Source: Verrucomicrobiota bacterium (GTDB taxonomy: Bacteria; Verrucomicrobiota; Verrucomicrobiia; Chthoniobacterales; UBA10450). From it: a stretch of DNA of 37,075 nucleotides. The first letter of the stretch is position 1, and every line of letters begins with the position of its first letter. Below, piece after piece: positions 24,340-33,334 of the stretch. The position numbers and the translations under genes were made by a program. The notes under the pieces were generated by a model, which made no database searches, was not told the origin of the DNA, and saw only the letters and a program-made list of their open reading frames with translations. The stretch spans positions 1 through 37,075 of the forward strand of contig QHPU01000061.1 in the NCBI GenBank assembly GCA_003219175.1, written 5' to 3'.

Positions 24340-25346
24340 TTGATGACCCCCTTCTGCCAAACCAGCATGCGGTCGCGGACCTTGAACAAAACCGTCATGA
24401 TCGTGGAGAAGAACCCTGCCATAATGACGAGCGCGGCGAAGACTTTTCCATACTCCGCCCAGCCCTGTGCCCAACTGACATACCAACCGAGACCTGATTT
24501 CACGCCGACGGTTTCGGCAACGACCAACGTCAGGAACGAGGCGCCAAGTCCCATGAAAAGGCCGATGAAAATATTTGGTAACGCCGCGGGCACGGCGACA
24601 CGAAAAATGAGATAACCGCGTCCGGCGCCAAGTGTGCGCGCGACGTCGAGGTACGAGGCGCGCGTATTAGAAATACCGGAAGCAGTCAACATCGTAACCG
24701 GAAACCACACCGCCAGAGCAATGAGTGCCACGGCGGAGAACATGGTTGATGGAGAGACTACCATCGCAAGCGGGATCCAGGCCGTCGCGGGGATTGGTCC
24801 GACTACTTTGAGCAACGGCATCCCCCAGTAGCGGACGGGTGGCGACCAGCCGATGCACAATCCAGTGATTAATCCGGCAATCACACCGAACGCGTACCCG
24901 CTAAGCAGCAGAAGGAGCGAGTGCCAGGTGCTGTCGAACAGCAGCATGCGATCGGTGATGAGACTGTGCAGGACTTTTGCCGGACTGGGAAAATAGGGCA
25001 GCGGCAGCAATCGCACACCGGAGGTGATGATCTCCCACAAGCAGAGCAGAAACGCCGCCGCGGTAAGAATTGGATGCAGGTTCTGGCGAAATTGCCGCAA
25101 ACGCGCCCAAAGGATTTGGGCGGGCGCGGTGATCACAGCAATCAGGAGGACGCTGCCAAGGAAAATGGTGTAGAAACGCATCTCGAGCGGGGGCTCGTTC
25201 CTGGCAACGATCAGATGCACGACCAGAGCAAGCGCGACCGAGCCAGCGAAGATCGACAACGTCCGCAGGCTTGCCGCTACCGAAACCGGCGGTGGTTTTG
25301 GTGGCGAGATGACAGCAGTTGCCTCATCGCCATTTCTCACGATCAT
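24333..25346 (-). CDS. ABC transporter permease (NitT/TauT family)
   Basis: A 337-residue inner-membrane permease. The C-terminal 220 residues form the usual binding-protein-dependent transport domain: SLLLLLSGYAFGVIAGLITG, and the ATPase-contact loop around LDVARTLGAGRGYLIFRVAVPAALPNIF. An N-terminal extension of about 100 residues adds roughly three hydrophobic segments before the common core (LRTLSIFAGSVALALVVHLI; IFLGSVLLIAVITA), which is longer than most SsuC/TauC proteins. Between the substrate-binding protein (18 nt upstream) and the ATPase (overlapping), it completes a three-gene importer. Confidence 0.9.
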   Translation of the reverse strand: MIVRNGDEATAVISPPKPPPVSVAASLRTLSIFAGSVALALVVHLIVARNEPPLEMRFYTIFLGSVLLIAVITAPAQILWARLRQFRQNLHPILTAAAFLLCLWEIITSGVRLLPLPYFPSPAKVLHSLITDRMLLFDSTWHSLLLLLSGYAFGVIAGLITGLCIGWSPPVRYWGMPLLKVVGPIPATAWIPLAMVVSPSTMFSAVALIALAVWFPVTMLTASGISNTRASYLDVARTLGAGRGYLIFRVAVPAALPNIFIGLFMGLGASFLTLVVAETVGVKSGLGWYVSWAQGWAEYGKVFAALVIMAGFFSTIMTVLFKVRDRMLVWQKGVIKW

Positions 25347-25364
25347 CCTCGCAAACGGCTATCC

Positions 25365-26558
25365 TTACCGATTCGGTTGATCGGCGACCAATTTCTTCGA
25401 CAAACACGGCGCGTCGGGGTCGGCCAGATTCGGTGCTTCCTGGTCGGGTTGATCAAACATCTTCCTTCGACAACAGGAACTTTCCATATCTTTACCGGCG
25501 AGCGCCGCGAGCAAACGCGCATCTTCGTCCTTGGACACTTGCCCGCCGGCCACGGTTTCGACGGTGAGATTCTTGAGCCATTCATCGGTCACGCCATCCA
25601 AATGCATAAAAGCACGCTTGGCCAACGCGTCGGTATCGGTTTCGGGCGCCAGCATTTTCGCGACCTTCATTTCGCGCGCGGCTATGTGAAGCGAATTCTC
25701 GGCCAATTGCACCGCTGGGATGTAACGCAACCGCGCCAGAGCGACGGTGTTTAGCTCGGGCGTAGAAGCGAGATACTTCTTTTCCACGGCGAGAACTGCG
25801 GCCGCTTTTGGATTGGTTTCCACCCACTTCGCCCCTTTCAAAAGAGCGCGCGTAGCGGCGGCGGCAGCTTTCGAATTGGCATCGACCCATTTGCCGTTGG
25901 CAACGACCTCGCAGCAATACTCCTGGTTGTACGGTTCGTCCATGATCTGATCGGCAACGTTTCTCACTTTGCCTTCTGCAATCAACAGGCTTCCGATGGG
26001 CTCGGAATCTGCCACCGCATCGATTTCGCCTTTATCGAGCGCCAAGCCCAATTCACCCGCCGGATAAACTTTCCAGGTAATATCTTTTCCGGCATCGACT
26101 CCGTGGGTTCCAAAGACACGATTTGCGAAAACGAAGGGGGGCGTCCCCATTCCCGGCACACCAATTCGCTTTCCTTTCAAGTCCTCCACCGTGTGGATAT
26201 TGGTTTTCACGCCGGCTTGAACGCGCAGACAGCCGCGGTGGATTCCGGCCAGGAACCTTACATCCAAACCCTGTTCAATCGGTTTGAGGAAAAGCATCGT
26301 GAGGTGATGAGTAATATCGAAGCTGCCAAGGGCGAGCGCATCTTTGTAGGCGGCCCAGTTGCACTTCACCAATTCGATCTCGAGCCCTTCCTCCTTGAAA
26401 AAGCCTTTTTCGACCGCCGCGAAGATCGGTGCCTCGCAGGTCAGCCCGATATATCCCACGCGTACTTTATTGGAAGGGCCAGCCTTAGCCGCTTTTTTCG
26501 AGCAGCCGGACAGGGTAAGCGCAATGAGAAGGGCGGTAATAAGTCGAGCCGTATTCAT
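25365..26558 (-). CDS. ABC transporter substrate-binding lipoprotein (NMT1/SsuA-like)
   Basis: About 397 residues. Lipoprotein signal with lipobox LTLSGC, then the periplasmic binding fold: VRVGYIGLTCEAPIFAAVEK, GFFKEEGLEIELV, LKGKRIGVPGMGTPPFVF and GEIDAVADSEPIGSLL. This matches SsuA/NrtA/NMT1-type proteins. Cysteines in GLTCEAP, VKCNWAAYKD and HRGCLRV are more than usual for the fold. The last 40 or so residues (from KDMESSCCRRKMFDQPDQ) are hydrophilic, Cys-containing and outside the usual fold. ATG 26558 is chosen because it places the signal peptide. First gene of the importer operon, divergent from the LysR gene. Substrate open: nitrate, sulfonate, taurine or a related compound. Confidence 0.85.
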   Translation of the reverse strand: MNTARLITALLIALTLSGCSKKAAKAGPSNKVRVGYIGLTCEAPIFAAVEKGFFKEEGLEIELVKCNWAAYKDALALGSFDITHHLTMLFLKPIEQGLDVRFLAGIHRGCLRVQAGVKTNIHTVEDLKGKRIGVPGMGTPPFVFANRVFGTHGVDAGKDITWKVYPAGELGLALDKGEIDAVADSEPIGSLLIAEGKVRNVADQIMDEPYNQEYCCEVVANGKWVDANSKAAAAATRALLKGAKWVETNPKAAAVLAVEKKYLASTPELNTVALARLRYIPAVQLAENSLHIAAREMKVAKMLAPETDTDALAKRAFMHLDGVTDEWLKNLTVETVAGGQVSKDEDARLLAALAGKDMESSCCRRKMFDQPDQEAPNLADPDAPCLSKKLVADQPNR

Positions 26559-26677
26559 ATAGAGGCTTTGCGAATAACGCGATAAGCGATGCCTATGGAA
26601 ACAAATCATGCAAGTGTCCCAGGTAAAGTCCAGCGAATTGCATTTTACAGCGAGTTCCCTCAACCTCTTTGCGCCTT

Positions 26678-27616
26678 ATGCACGATCCCGTTGAGGTCCG
26701 TCATTTGCGGTATTTTCTGGCCGTAGCCGAAGCGGGCAACTTCAGCCGTGCCGCCGATCGCCTTGGTATTTCCCAGCCTTCCGTATCGCAACAAATCCGC
26801 GACCTCGAAACCGGGCTGCGTGTTCGACTCTTTCAGCGACGCGGCAAACGCGTCCTGCTTTCGCCCGCCGGCCTGATTTTCCAGGAACATGCCCGGACGG
26901 TTTTGCGCCAACTCGAGAAATGCTTTCAGGAACTCGTGAGCGAGCCCGGACAGTTGCGCGGCGTACTGCACTTGGGTGTCGTGCCCGTCCTGAACGTTGC
27001 GCTGATCCCGGATTTGCTGGGTATGTTCGCGGCCGAGCATCGTGCGATTAGCCTGGTGGTGGAGGAAATTTCCTCGACCGAAATCGAGACCGCCTTGGAA
27101 GAAGGCCGCATGGACGCCGGTCTCGGCTTCGTCACCCGGCATTCGCCAAACCTGCGCTATGAGCTGCTGTGCACCGACGAATTTGCGCTGATCGTTGCGG
27201 AAAACCATTCCTGGGCGAAACGCCGTATCATTCCATTCTCCGAGTTGGATCAGCAACGCCTGCTCCAGCTGCCCGATTCATTCGTCATGCGCCGGATGAT
27301 CGATGAAATTTGTCGAATGCATCAGGTGCGCCCGCGGATCGTTGCCGAAATCAACGCGATTGAAACGCTCCTTCGTTCGCTCGGCCCACTGAAATCGGGA
27401 GCGATTATGCCAAAGATTACCCTGCGCGGCCGGCATTATCTGAAGTTGCGGGCGGTGCCGCTCCGGGGAAAAAAACTGGGGCTGGAAATCGGGTTGTTGC
27501 GGTTACGCGATTCCCCGACAAATACGGCCGTGGCCGATTTTACCAGCCTGGCCAAACGCGCCGTTCCCGGAATGGTGGCGAAACAGAAACCGAAGCGCCC
27601 GATTCACAGCAATTGA
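26678..27616 (+). CDS. LysR-family transcriptional regulator
   Basis: About 312 residues. The N-terminal winged helix-turn-helix is VRHLRYFLAVAEAGNFSRAA, DRLGISQPSVSQQIRDLE, LFQRRGKRVLLSPAG. A linker helix and a ligand-binding domain (about 95-300) follow, with GVVPVLNVALIPDLL at its start. The sequence resembles CynR/CbbR-type members. It is divergent from the importer operon with about 120 bases between the two starts, the usual arrangement for a LysR protein controlling its neighbour and itself, so it probably regulates the importer and sulfotransferase. ATG 26678 is preferred to TTG 26669. The 3' end overlaps the convergent priA gene by 13 bases. Confidence 0.9.
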   Translation: MHDPVEVRHLRYFLAVAEAGNFSRAADRLGISQPSVSQQIRDLETGLRVRLFQRRGKRVLLSPAGLIFQEHARTVLRQLEKCFQELVSEPGQLRGVLHLGVVPVLNVALIPDLLGMFAAEHRAISLVVEEISSTEIETALEEGRMDAGLGFVTRHSPNLRYELLCTDEFALIVAENHSWAKRRIIPFSELDQQRLLQLPDSFVMRRMIDEICRMHQVRPRIVAEINAIETLLRSLGPLKSGAIMPKITLRGRHYLKLRAVPLRGKKLGLEIGLLRLRDSPTNTAVADFTSLAKRAVPGMVAKQKPKRPIHSN

Positions 27617-29721
27617 TACGGATCGACGTCCACCGCCACAGCGACATCTTCCGGCAGCGGTAACTTGTCGAGCGTTTCGCGAATCAATCGGCTCAATCGC
27701 ATGATGGCGTTGCCGCGCAGTAAAATGTGAAAACGAAACTGGCCCTGCAGTTTTTCCAGCGGCGCTGGTGCGGCCTCACCCACGCTAAATTCGTCCGGCA
27801 ACGCTTCCCGTAATTTTCGTCGCAGCGTTTCAGCGGAGAATTTTCCGCGCTCCCGATGCGCGGAATGGATCGTTAGCAGAATTGCGTGTTTGAAGGGCGG
27901 AAAATCACAGCGCTCGCGAAACTCCAGTTCTTGTTCGACATAACCGGCGAAATCGTGGTGCCGCGCAAACTGGATCGAAGGCGAAAACGGCGTATAACTC
28001 TGGACGAAAACTTCTCCCGGCGTTTCGCCACGACCGGCGCGCCCCGCCACTTGTGCAATCATTTGCGTCCCGACCAGGATATCAATCTTGCCTGCGCGAA
28101 ATGCGCGCAGCGTTTCGCGGTACGCTTCCTTCCGCGACATCGAGTCGGCATCCATTCGTTTCACAATCGCATTCGGAAAAACTTGCCCGACGAACGACTC
28201 CACCTTTTCCGTTCCGAAACCGACGTAAATCAGCGCCTCCTGGCCGCACTCCGGGCATTTCTTCGGAACCGCAGCGGTGTGTCCGCAAAGATGACAATTC
28301 AAACGCGACATCGATCGATGAAAAGTGAGCGCCACACTGCAATTCGGACAGTCGCGGGCCTTGCCGCATTTGCTGCAGAGCAATGAAGTGGAAAAACCGC
28401 GGCGATTTAGAAACAAAATGGTCTGTTCTCGCTTCGCGATGCGAGCCGCGATTGCGTTCCGCAGTTTTTCCGACAGAATCGGAGCGCGCTCGCTCCGCGC
28501 TTCCTGGCGCAGATCGATTACACGGATGACCGGCATTTGGCAGTTGTCGACGCGCTGAGTCAACGTCGCGAGCTGGTACTTTTTCGTGAGCGCATTTTGA
28601 TAACTCTCGAGCGACGGGGTGGCACTTCCGAGTAACACGATGGCCTTTTCAATTTTGGAGCGTACCACGGCGACATCGCGTGCGTGATAACGCGGCGCTT
28701 CCTCCTGTTTATAGGAGGTCTCGTGTTCCTCATCGACGACAATCAGCCCGAGATTTTTCAACGGCGCGAACACGGCACTGCGAGCGCCAATGACGATGTG
28801 AGCGCGGCCGGAATGGATCTTATGCCATTCATCGTGCCGTTCCCCCTCGGACAAGTGACTGTGCAAAACTGCGACGGTGTTCTGCGATTCCGCAAAGCGG
28901 CTTTTGAACCGCTCGACCGTTTGTGGGGTCAGCGAAATTTCTGGCACGAGCACGATGGCGGTTCGATCACGCTTCAACGTTTCTCGAATCGCGTGCAAAT
29001 AGATTTCCGTTTTCCCGCTGCCGGTGACGCCGTGCAGCAGAATCGGTCTGGCAGTTTCCGGTGACGCAATGGCGCGGGCGATCTCCGCGAAGGCGGCGGT
29101 TTGTTCTTCGTTGAGCACTAATTCCGGCGCCGGAACAAATTCCTCACCGGCGTGTGGGTCGCGCACCACAGCGCGTTCAGTGATTTTCACCAGCCCGCGT
29201 TTCGCTAATGCCCGGAGCGTCGCGGCATTGAGCGACAATAGGCGCAAGATTTCTGCGACGGGGAGTGGTGCGTTCGCCTTATTCAACTCTGCCAGCAGTT
29301 CGGCCTGGCGCGGCGCGCGTCGCCGTAGCGCCTCGATCGTCTCCGGCGACTGCGCTGCGCCGCTCTCGACAAATTGCTGTTTTTTCCAACCGACTTCCGC
29401 CTTTCTAATCACTTGCGGTAACAAACTGCGCATCACTGTTTCGATCGGACAGCAGTAGTAATTCGAGATCCATCGTGCCAGCTCGAGCAGCGACTTGCTC
29501 AAGGTCGGTCCTTCGCCAATGACCGCTTCGATCTCACGAATGCCTTTTGCATTCGTTTCCTCGAGCAAAGTGACGACGGTGGCCAAAGCGCGATGATCGC
29601 GAAATGGCACCCGCACCCGCGCGCCGACACTGACCCGCTCACTCAACAACTCGGGAATCGCGTAATCTAATTCCCGGCGAATGGCACGATCGATAATGAC
29701 GCGCGCGAATTTACTGTGCAT
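27604..29721 (-). CDS. priA: Primosomal protein N' (PriA helicase)
   Basis: A 705-residue replication-restart helicase. The N-terminal 3'-DNA-binding domain (KFARVIIDRAIRRELDYAIP) is followed by a helicase core with Walker A GVTGSGKTEIYLH (231-243), DEEHETSYKQEE (motif II), GSATPSLES and the late TQMIAQVAGRAGRG. The zinc-binding insertion has eight cysteines (CSKCGKARDCPNC, then CHLCGHTAAVPKKCPEC). It reloads the replisome at stalled forks. The length is normal. Divergent from the lytic transglycosylase gene 15 nt away. Confidence 0.97.
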   Translation of the reverse strand: MHSKFARVIIDRAIRRELDYAIPELLSERVSVGARVRVPFRDHRALATVVTLLEETNAKGIREIEAVIGEGPTLSKSLLELARWISNYYCCPIETVMRSLLPQVIRKAEVGWKKQQFVESGAAQSPETIEALRRRAPRQAELLAELNKANAPLPVAEILRLLSLNAATLRALAKRGLVKITERAVVRDPHAGEEFVPAPELVLNEEQTAAFAEIARAIASPETARPILLHGVTGSGKTEIYLHAIRETLKRDRTAIVLVPEISLTPQTVERFKSRFAESQNTVAVLHSHLSEGERHDEWHKIHSGRAHIVIGARSAVFAPLKNLGLIVVDEEHETSYKQEEAPRYHARDVAVVRSKIEKAIVLLGSATPSLESYQNALTKKYQLATLTQRVDNCQMPVIRVIDLRQEARSERAPILSEKLRNAIAARIAKREQTILFLNRRGFSTSLLCSKCGKARDCPNCSVALTFHRSMSRLNCHLCGHTAAVPKKCPECGQEALIYVGFGTEKVESFVGQVFPNAIVKRMDADSMSRKEAYRETLRAFRAGKIDILVGTQMIAQVAGRAGRGETPGEVFVQSYTPFSPSIQFARHHDFAGYVEQELEFRERCDFPPFKHAILLTIHSAHRERGKFSAETLRRKLREALPDEFSVGEAAPAPLEKLQGQFRFHILLRGNAIMRLSRLIRETLDKLPLPEDVAVAVDVDPYQLL

Positions 29722-29736
29722 GGTTAGGCGGCATTA

Positions 29737-30339
29737 ATGTTGCGGTTCCTGTTCAAACTAATCATTTGTCTGGCTCTGGCGATTGCCGCCGGCTTGATTC
29801 TTCTCGCAGCCCGTTCCGGCGATATCATCTACACCGCTTACGAGTGGATTAGTCCGGCGCGTTTTCATCAATTCGATAATCTCATCCGCACGGTGGCGGC
29901 GACGCATGAACTCGACCCCATGCTAATGAAAGCGGTAGTCTGGCAGGAGAGCCGGTTTGATCCGCGAAAAATCGGGAGCGCCGGCGAACGCGGCCTGATG
30001 CAGGTAAGCGAACGCGCGGCGCGAGAATGGGCGCGCGAAACTCAGGTCGCGAATTTCCATTCTGAGGACCTGCTTGACCCTAAAACGAACCTCGAAGCTG
30101 GTGCCTGGTATTTGCGTCGTGCCTTTCAGCATTGGGAGCACCAGAAGAAACCGGCTATTTTCGCGCTTGCTGAATATAACGCCGGCGCGAGTCGGGCCCA
30201 GCGCTGGGCAAATAACGATGCCGATACACCAATATCGGAGCAGGCCTTTCGCAAAAACATCGATTTTCCAAGCACACGCAGCTATGTGCGAAGTGTCTTG
30301 GAGCGTTACCAATTTTATCGCAACCGCGGCCAGATGTAG
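29737..30339 (+). CDS. Membrane-anchored lytic transglycosylase (SLT/MltE-like)
   Basis: 200 residues. One N-terminal membrane segment (about 5-25, LFKLIICLALAIAAGLILLA) anchors a GH23-type domain. The catalytic Glu71 is in VVWQESRFDPRKIG, followed by GERGLMQV (84-90), LDPKTNLEAGAWYLRR, ALAEYNAGASRAQRW and STRSYVRSVLERYQFY, which are the usual SLT landmarks in order. It cleaves peptidoglycan to 1,6-anhydromuropeptides in the periplasm. The start ATG 29737 lies 15 bases from the divergent priA ATG, so both share a very small promoter region. Confidence 0.93.
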   Translation: MLRFLFKLIICLALAIAAGLILLAARSGDIIYTAYEWISPARFHQFDNLIRTVAATHELDPMLMKAVVWQESRFDPRKIGSAGERGLMQVSERAAREWARETQVANFHSEDLLDPKTNLEAGAWYLRRAFQHWEHQKKPAIFALAEYNAGASRAQRWANNDADTPISEQAFRKNIDFPSTRSYVRSVLERYQFYRNRGQM

Positions 30340-30641
30340 CCGCGCGCGCCGCCGGCCCACAGCAAGTTAGGCTTCCAGCCATTCGCCAGTCCGGTTCGGA
30401 CCTTGGCTGACATGCTTCCCGCTTGTCGCTTCCTGATTTTTCGACGGGCATGATGCCCGAGGCCGAGACAGGCAAAGATGCCTATCTTCCATTCCTTGCA
30501 TCACCGGTCCGATACAAAATGACCGCCTCCGCCAGTTGTAATTCAGCTCCAGGAAAAACGCCGCGAAGAAGCTGACTAAGCAGGGGAGCCGAACCATTTT
30601 GCGGACGCGGAAGTTACGCGGAAATTGTAATTCAGCGAGAT
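30340..30641. repeat. Intergenic region with REP-like tandem hairpins
   Basis: 302 bases without a supported gene. CGGGCAT (30445-30451) pairs with ATGCCCG (30453-30459), and AGGCA (30470-30474) pairs with TGCCT (30479-30483). Two adjacent short palindromes around an A(T)GATG-type core are typical of REP-like elements. A 12-base direct repeat TTGTAATTCAGC occurs at 30536-30547 and 30625-30636; the second copy lies just before the polX start. Confidence 0.5.
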
Positions 30642-32468
30642 ATGATGACGAAGGAGAAAATTGCCGACGCGCTCGAGGAAATCGCGACGCTGCTAGAGCT
30701 GAAGAATGAAAATCCGTTCAAAATTCGGGCCTACCAAAATGCCGCCCGCTCCATCGAAGCTTTCGGCGCAAGCTTCTCCGATCTACAAAATCAGGAAACG
30801 CTCGAAAAAATCCCCGGCATCGGGAAAGCGATCGCGGCAAAAATCAGCGAACTGGCCACAACCGGCGGGCTGAAATTTCTCGATGAACTGCGAGCTGAAT
30901 TTCCCTCCGCCATTCTCGAACTATTTTCCATTCCCGGACTGGGCGCGAAAAAAATCAAGGCGCTCTACGAACAGTTGAAAATCAGCTCGATCGCGGATTT
31001 GCAGGCCGCATGTGAATCCGGTCGAGTTGCCGAGTTACCAGGCTTCGGGGAGACGACGCAGACAAAGATTTGCAATGCCATCGCTAATCGTGCGACGCAC
31101 GCTGGTTCCTTCCAATTCGGTGAAATCGCCGCCGAGGCCGAACAGTTGCGCAGCGAGCTGGCCGCACATCCCGATGCCTCACAAGTAAGCGTGGCGGGAA
31201 GTTTTCGCCGTCGCAAAGAAATTGTGCGCGATCTCGATTTCATCGTGGCCAGCAAATCGCCCGAGTCGATCGCGGAATTTTTTTGTGCCCATCCCTTGGT
31301 GGAGGGCTTGATCGCGCGCGGCCCCACGAAAACCAGTGTGCGATTAAAGTCCGGAATTCAATGCGATTTGCGCGTCGTTTCTAACGCCGAATATCCCTTC
31401 GCGTTGAATTATTTTACCGGCAGCAAGGAGCACAACATCGTGATGCGAAACCGCGCGCTCCATCGCGGCTGGACCTTGAACGAATATCGACTTGGCCCCG
31501 CGCCCAATATCGAAAAAGGTAGGGGCGATTCACCCGAATCGCCCGGGGGAAAACGCGCAGCTAAACACAACGCCGGGCGATTGCGGTCAATCGCCTCTAC
31601 CATCCCCAAAATCAATGACGAAACCGAATTGTATCGCGCGCTCGGACTCGATTTCATTCCGCCGGAGCTGCGTGAGAACTGCGGCGAATTCGAAGCGGGC
31701 GAGAACGGCAAGTTACCGCGCTTAATTGAGCTGGAAAATTTGCGTGGCACGTTTCATTGCCATACCAGCGCCAGCGACGGACACAATTCACTCGAGGAAA
31801 TGGTGGCGGCGGCGCAGGAACTCGGCCTCGAATACATTGGCATCGCCGATCACAGCCGCAGTTCAGTACAGGCCCACGGGCTGGACGCGGCGCGACTCAA
31901 CGTCCAGCGCGCGCAAATTCGAAAACTGCAAAGCACGCTCAGCGACATTCACGTTTTCAGTGGAATTGAGTGCGACATTCTGCGCGATGGCTCGCTCGAT
32001 TTCGATAATGAGATCCTGGCTGAACTCGATTTTGTCGTGGCGTCGGTGCATTCCACTTTCAACCTCGGCGAGGCGGAAATGACTAAGCGGGTCATCCGCG
32101 CAATCTCGAATCCATTCGTCACCATGTTGGCGCATCCAACCGGACGTTTGCTCCTGAAACGCGAAGGTTACGCCATCGACATCCCAGCGGTGCTTGAGGC
32201 CGCGGCAGAAACGGGCACCTGGATCGAGCTCAACGCCGCGCCGAAACGGCTCGATCTCGACTGGCGTTGGTGGCCGCTGGCGAAGCAAAAAGGGGTGCGT
32301 TGCGTGATTAATCCCGACGCTCACCGCACCGCGCGTTTGCACGATCTATGGTTCGGCATCGGCGCCGCGCGGAAGGGATGGTTGACGAAAGAGGACGTGA
32401 TGAATTGTCTCCCGCTGGCTAAGATCGAGGCGGCGCTAAATGCGAAACGCCGCAGACAGCGGAAGTAA
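30642..32468 (+). CDS. polX: Family X DNA polymerase with PHP domain
   Basis: 608 residues. The N-terminal polymerase beta-like part has helix-hairpin-helix motifs (IPGIGKAIAAKI 57-68; IPGLGAKKI 97-105). The nucleotidyltransferase motif GSFRRRKEIVRDLDFIV (186-202) contains the metal aspartates D197 and D199. The C-terminal PHP domain begins FHCHTSASDG (371-380), with later H/D ligands in IADHSRSS, FSGIECD, LAHPTGR and NPDAH. Bacterial PolX fills gaps in base-excision repair and has a PHP 3'-5' exonuclease. It is about 30-40 residues longer than usual, explained by an in-frame 28-residue insert (293-320) encoded by a palindromic element between the two parts. The reading frame is intact through it. 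Confidence 0.95.
   Translation: MMTKEKIADALEEIATLLELKNENPFKIRAYQNAARSIEAFGASFSDLQNQETLEKIPGIGKAIAAKISELATTGGLKFLDELRAEFPSAILELFSIPGLGAKKIKALYEQLKISSIADLQAACESGRVAELPGFGETTQTKICNAIANRATHAGSFQFGEIAAEAEQLRSELAAHPDASQVSVAGSFRRRKEIVRDLDFIVASKSPESIAEFFCAHPLVEGLIARGPTKTSVRLKSGIQCDLRVVSNAEYPFALNYFTGSKEHNIVMRNRALHRGWTLNEYRLGPAPNIEKGRGDSPESPGGKRAAKHNAGRLRSIASTIPKINDETELYRALGLDFIPPELRENCGEFEAGENGKLPRLIELENLRGTFHCHTSASDGHNSLEEMVAAAQELGLEYIGIADHSRSSVQAHGLDAARLNVQRAQIRKLQSTLSDIHVFSGIECDILRDGSLDFDNEILAELDFVVASVHSTFNLGEAEMTKRVIRAISNPFVTMLAHPTGRLLLKREGYAIDIPAVLEAAAETGTWIELNAAPKRLDLDWRWWPLAKQKGVRCVINPDAHRTARLHDLWFGIGAARKGWLTKEDVMNCLPLAKIEAALNAKRRRQRK
31518..31601. repeat. 84-bp palindromic element inserted in frame within polX
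   Basis: Outer arms GGTAGGGGCGATT (31518-31530) and AATCGCCTCTACC (31589-31601) are inverted repeats matching at 12 of 13 positions. Each half also forms its own hairpin: GGGCGATT/AATCGCCC (31523-31530 with 31537-31544) and GGCGATT/AATCGCC (31576-31582 with 31589-31595). The element is 84 bases, 28 codons, with no stop in the polX frame. It falls at the junction between polymerase and PHP domains, where family members have only a linker. Confidence 0.75.
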
Positions 32469-32516
32469 TGGAGTGTTGGAGCGATGGAATAGTGATTCCT
32501 AACTCTATAACTCCAT
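32468..32516. terminator. Nested hairpin between convergent polX and dihydrolase genes
   Basis: Outer arms ATGGAGT (32468-32474) and ACTCCAT (32510-32516) enclose an inner hairpin GGAAT (32486-32490)/ATTCC (32495-32499). Position between two convergent stops suggests a bidirectional terminator or REP-like element; no T tract is present. Confidence 0.35.
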
Positions 32517-32523
32517 CACTCAA

Positions 32524-33333
32524 TCAAGCGACCGCCTCTCTCTGCGGCAAAAACATGGTCAGACATTTGCACGCCCCGCCGGCTTTAATGAATTCCGACA
32601 TCGGCAACTCGTGACATTGATAGCCACGATTCGTTAGCGTCTTAACGAGATTTGGGGCGCCCTCCGGCAAGACGATGTCACGCCCCAGAACGACGGCGTT
32701 GCAGGAGAAATGTTTGGCTTCTTCTTCGTCCACCTCGATGAGCTTGTTCACATGAGCGCGAATGGCGCGTTGACCATACTCGTCAAACGCGTTCGGAAAC
32801 CAGAATGCGCTTCCGTCGGGCAACGGGCAAAAACAGGTATCGAGATGATAAAAGCGCGGATCCACCAGCTCGACGGAGATCACCAGACAGCGCAGCAGTT
32901 CGCCTACCGCGCGATGCGATTGGATGTCGCTGCGGAATTTGTACCCGCAAAAGAGGGTGTCGTTGCTAAACAAAGCATCGCCTTCGCCCTCGAAATACAA
33001 ATTCTCGGGTAACCATATAGTTTGGTATCCATGCTCTTCCATCCAGCGCCTGAAATGAGGGGCTTCACCGGCCCGTTCCGGATAACGAAAATTGCTCGGG
33101 ATAAACTTCTTGCCCACGGTCAGCCCAGCGTTGGCGGTAAAAACCATGTCGGGCAGTTTCGGTTGCGGCGGTACCAGCTCGATTTTGCTGTCGAGCGACG
33201 CCAGAGTTTGGCGCAAACCTTCCCATTGTGTTTTGGCGAGCTCACTTTCAGCAGCGCGTGCTCGGCTCATCCAGGGATTGATCTCGTACTCGATACCGTA
33301 GTAGTCCGGCCGGCAAAGCAGCAATTCGCGCAT
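32524..33333 (-). CDS. Arginine dihydrolase/DDAH-type guanidino-modifying enzyme
   Basis: 269 residues of the amidinotransferase/DDAH superfamily (pentein fold). PDMVFTANAGL (61-71) supplies an Asp/Asn pair, FEGEGDALF (114-122) acidic substrate contacts, FYHLDTCFCPL (161-171) the catalytic His163 and GGACKCLTMFL (252-262) the catalytic cysteine, probably Cys257. Members hydrolyse arginine or methylated arginine; ArgZ/AgrE-type members turn arginine into ornithine, ammonia and CO2. Only one base separates it from the stop of the upstream LOR/SDH-domain gene. In cyanobacterial ArgZ/AgrE, a dihydrolase domain and an LOR/SDH-type region are parts of one polypeptide, which supports an arginine-catabolism role. 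Dimethylarginine hydrolysis is the alternative. Confidence 0.82.
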   Translation of the reverse strand: MRELLLCRPDYYGIEYEINPWMSRARAAESELAKTQWEGLRQTLASLDSKIELVPPQPKLPDMVFTANAGLTVGKKFIPSNFRYPERAGEAPHFRRWMEEHGYQTIWLPENLYFEGEGDALFSNDTLFCGYKFRSDIQSHRAVGELLRCLVISVELVDPRFYHLDTCFCPLPDGSAFWFPNAFDEYGQRAIRAHVNKLIEVDEEEAKHFSCNAVVLGRDIVLPEGAPNLVKTLTNRGYQCHELPMSEFIKAGGACKCLTMFLPQREAVA

Positions 33334-33334
33334 C

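Noticed and set aside
26660..27256. 198-residue open frame antisense to the LysR gene
   Set aside because: Shadow of the LysR coding strand; no motif, and the LysR frame is clearly coding.
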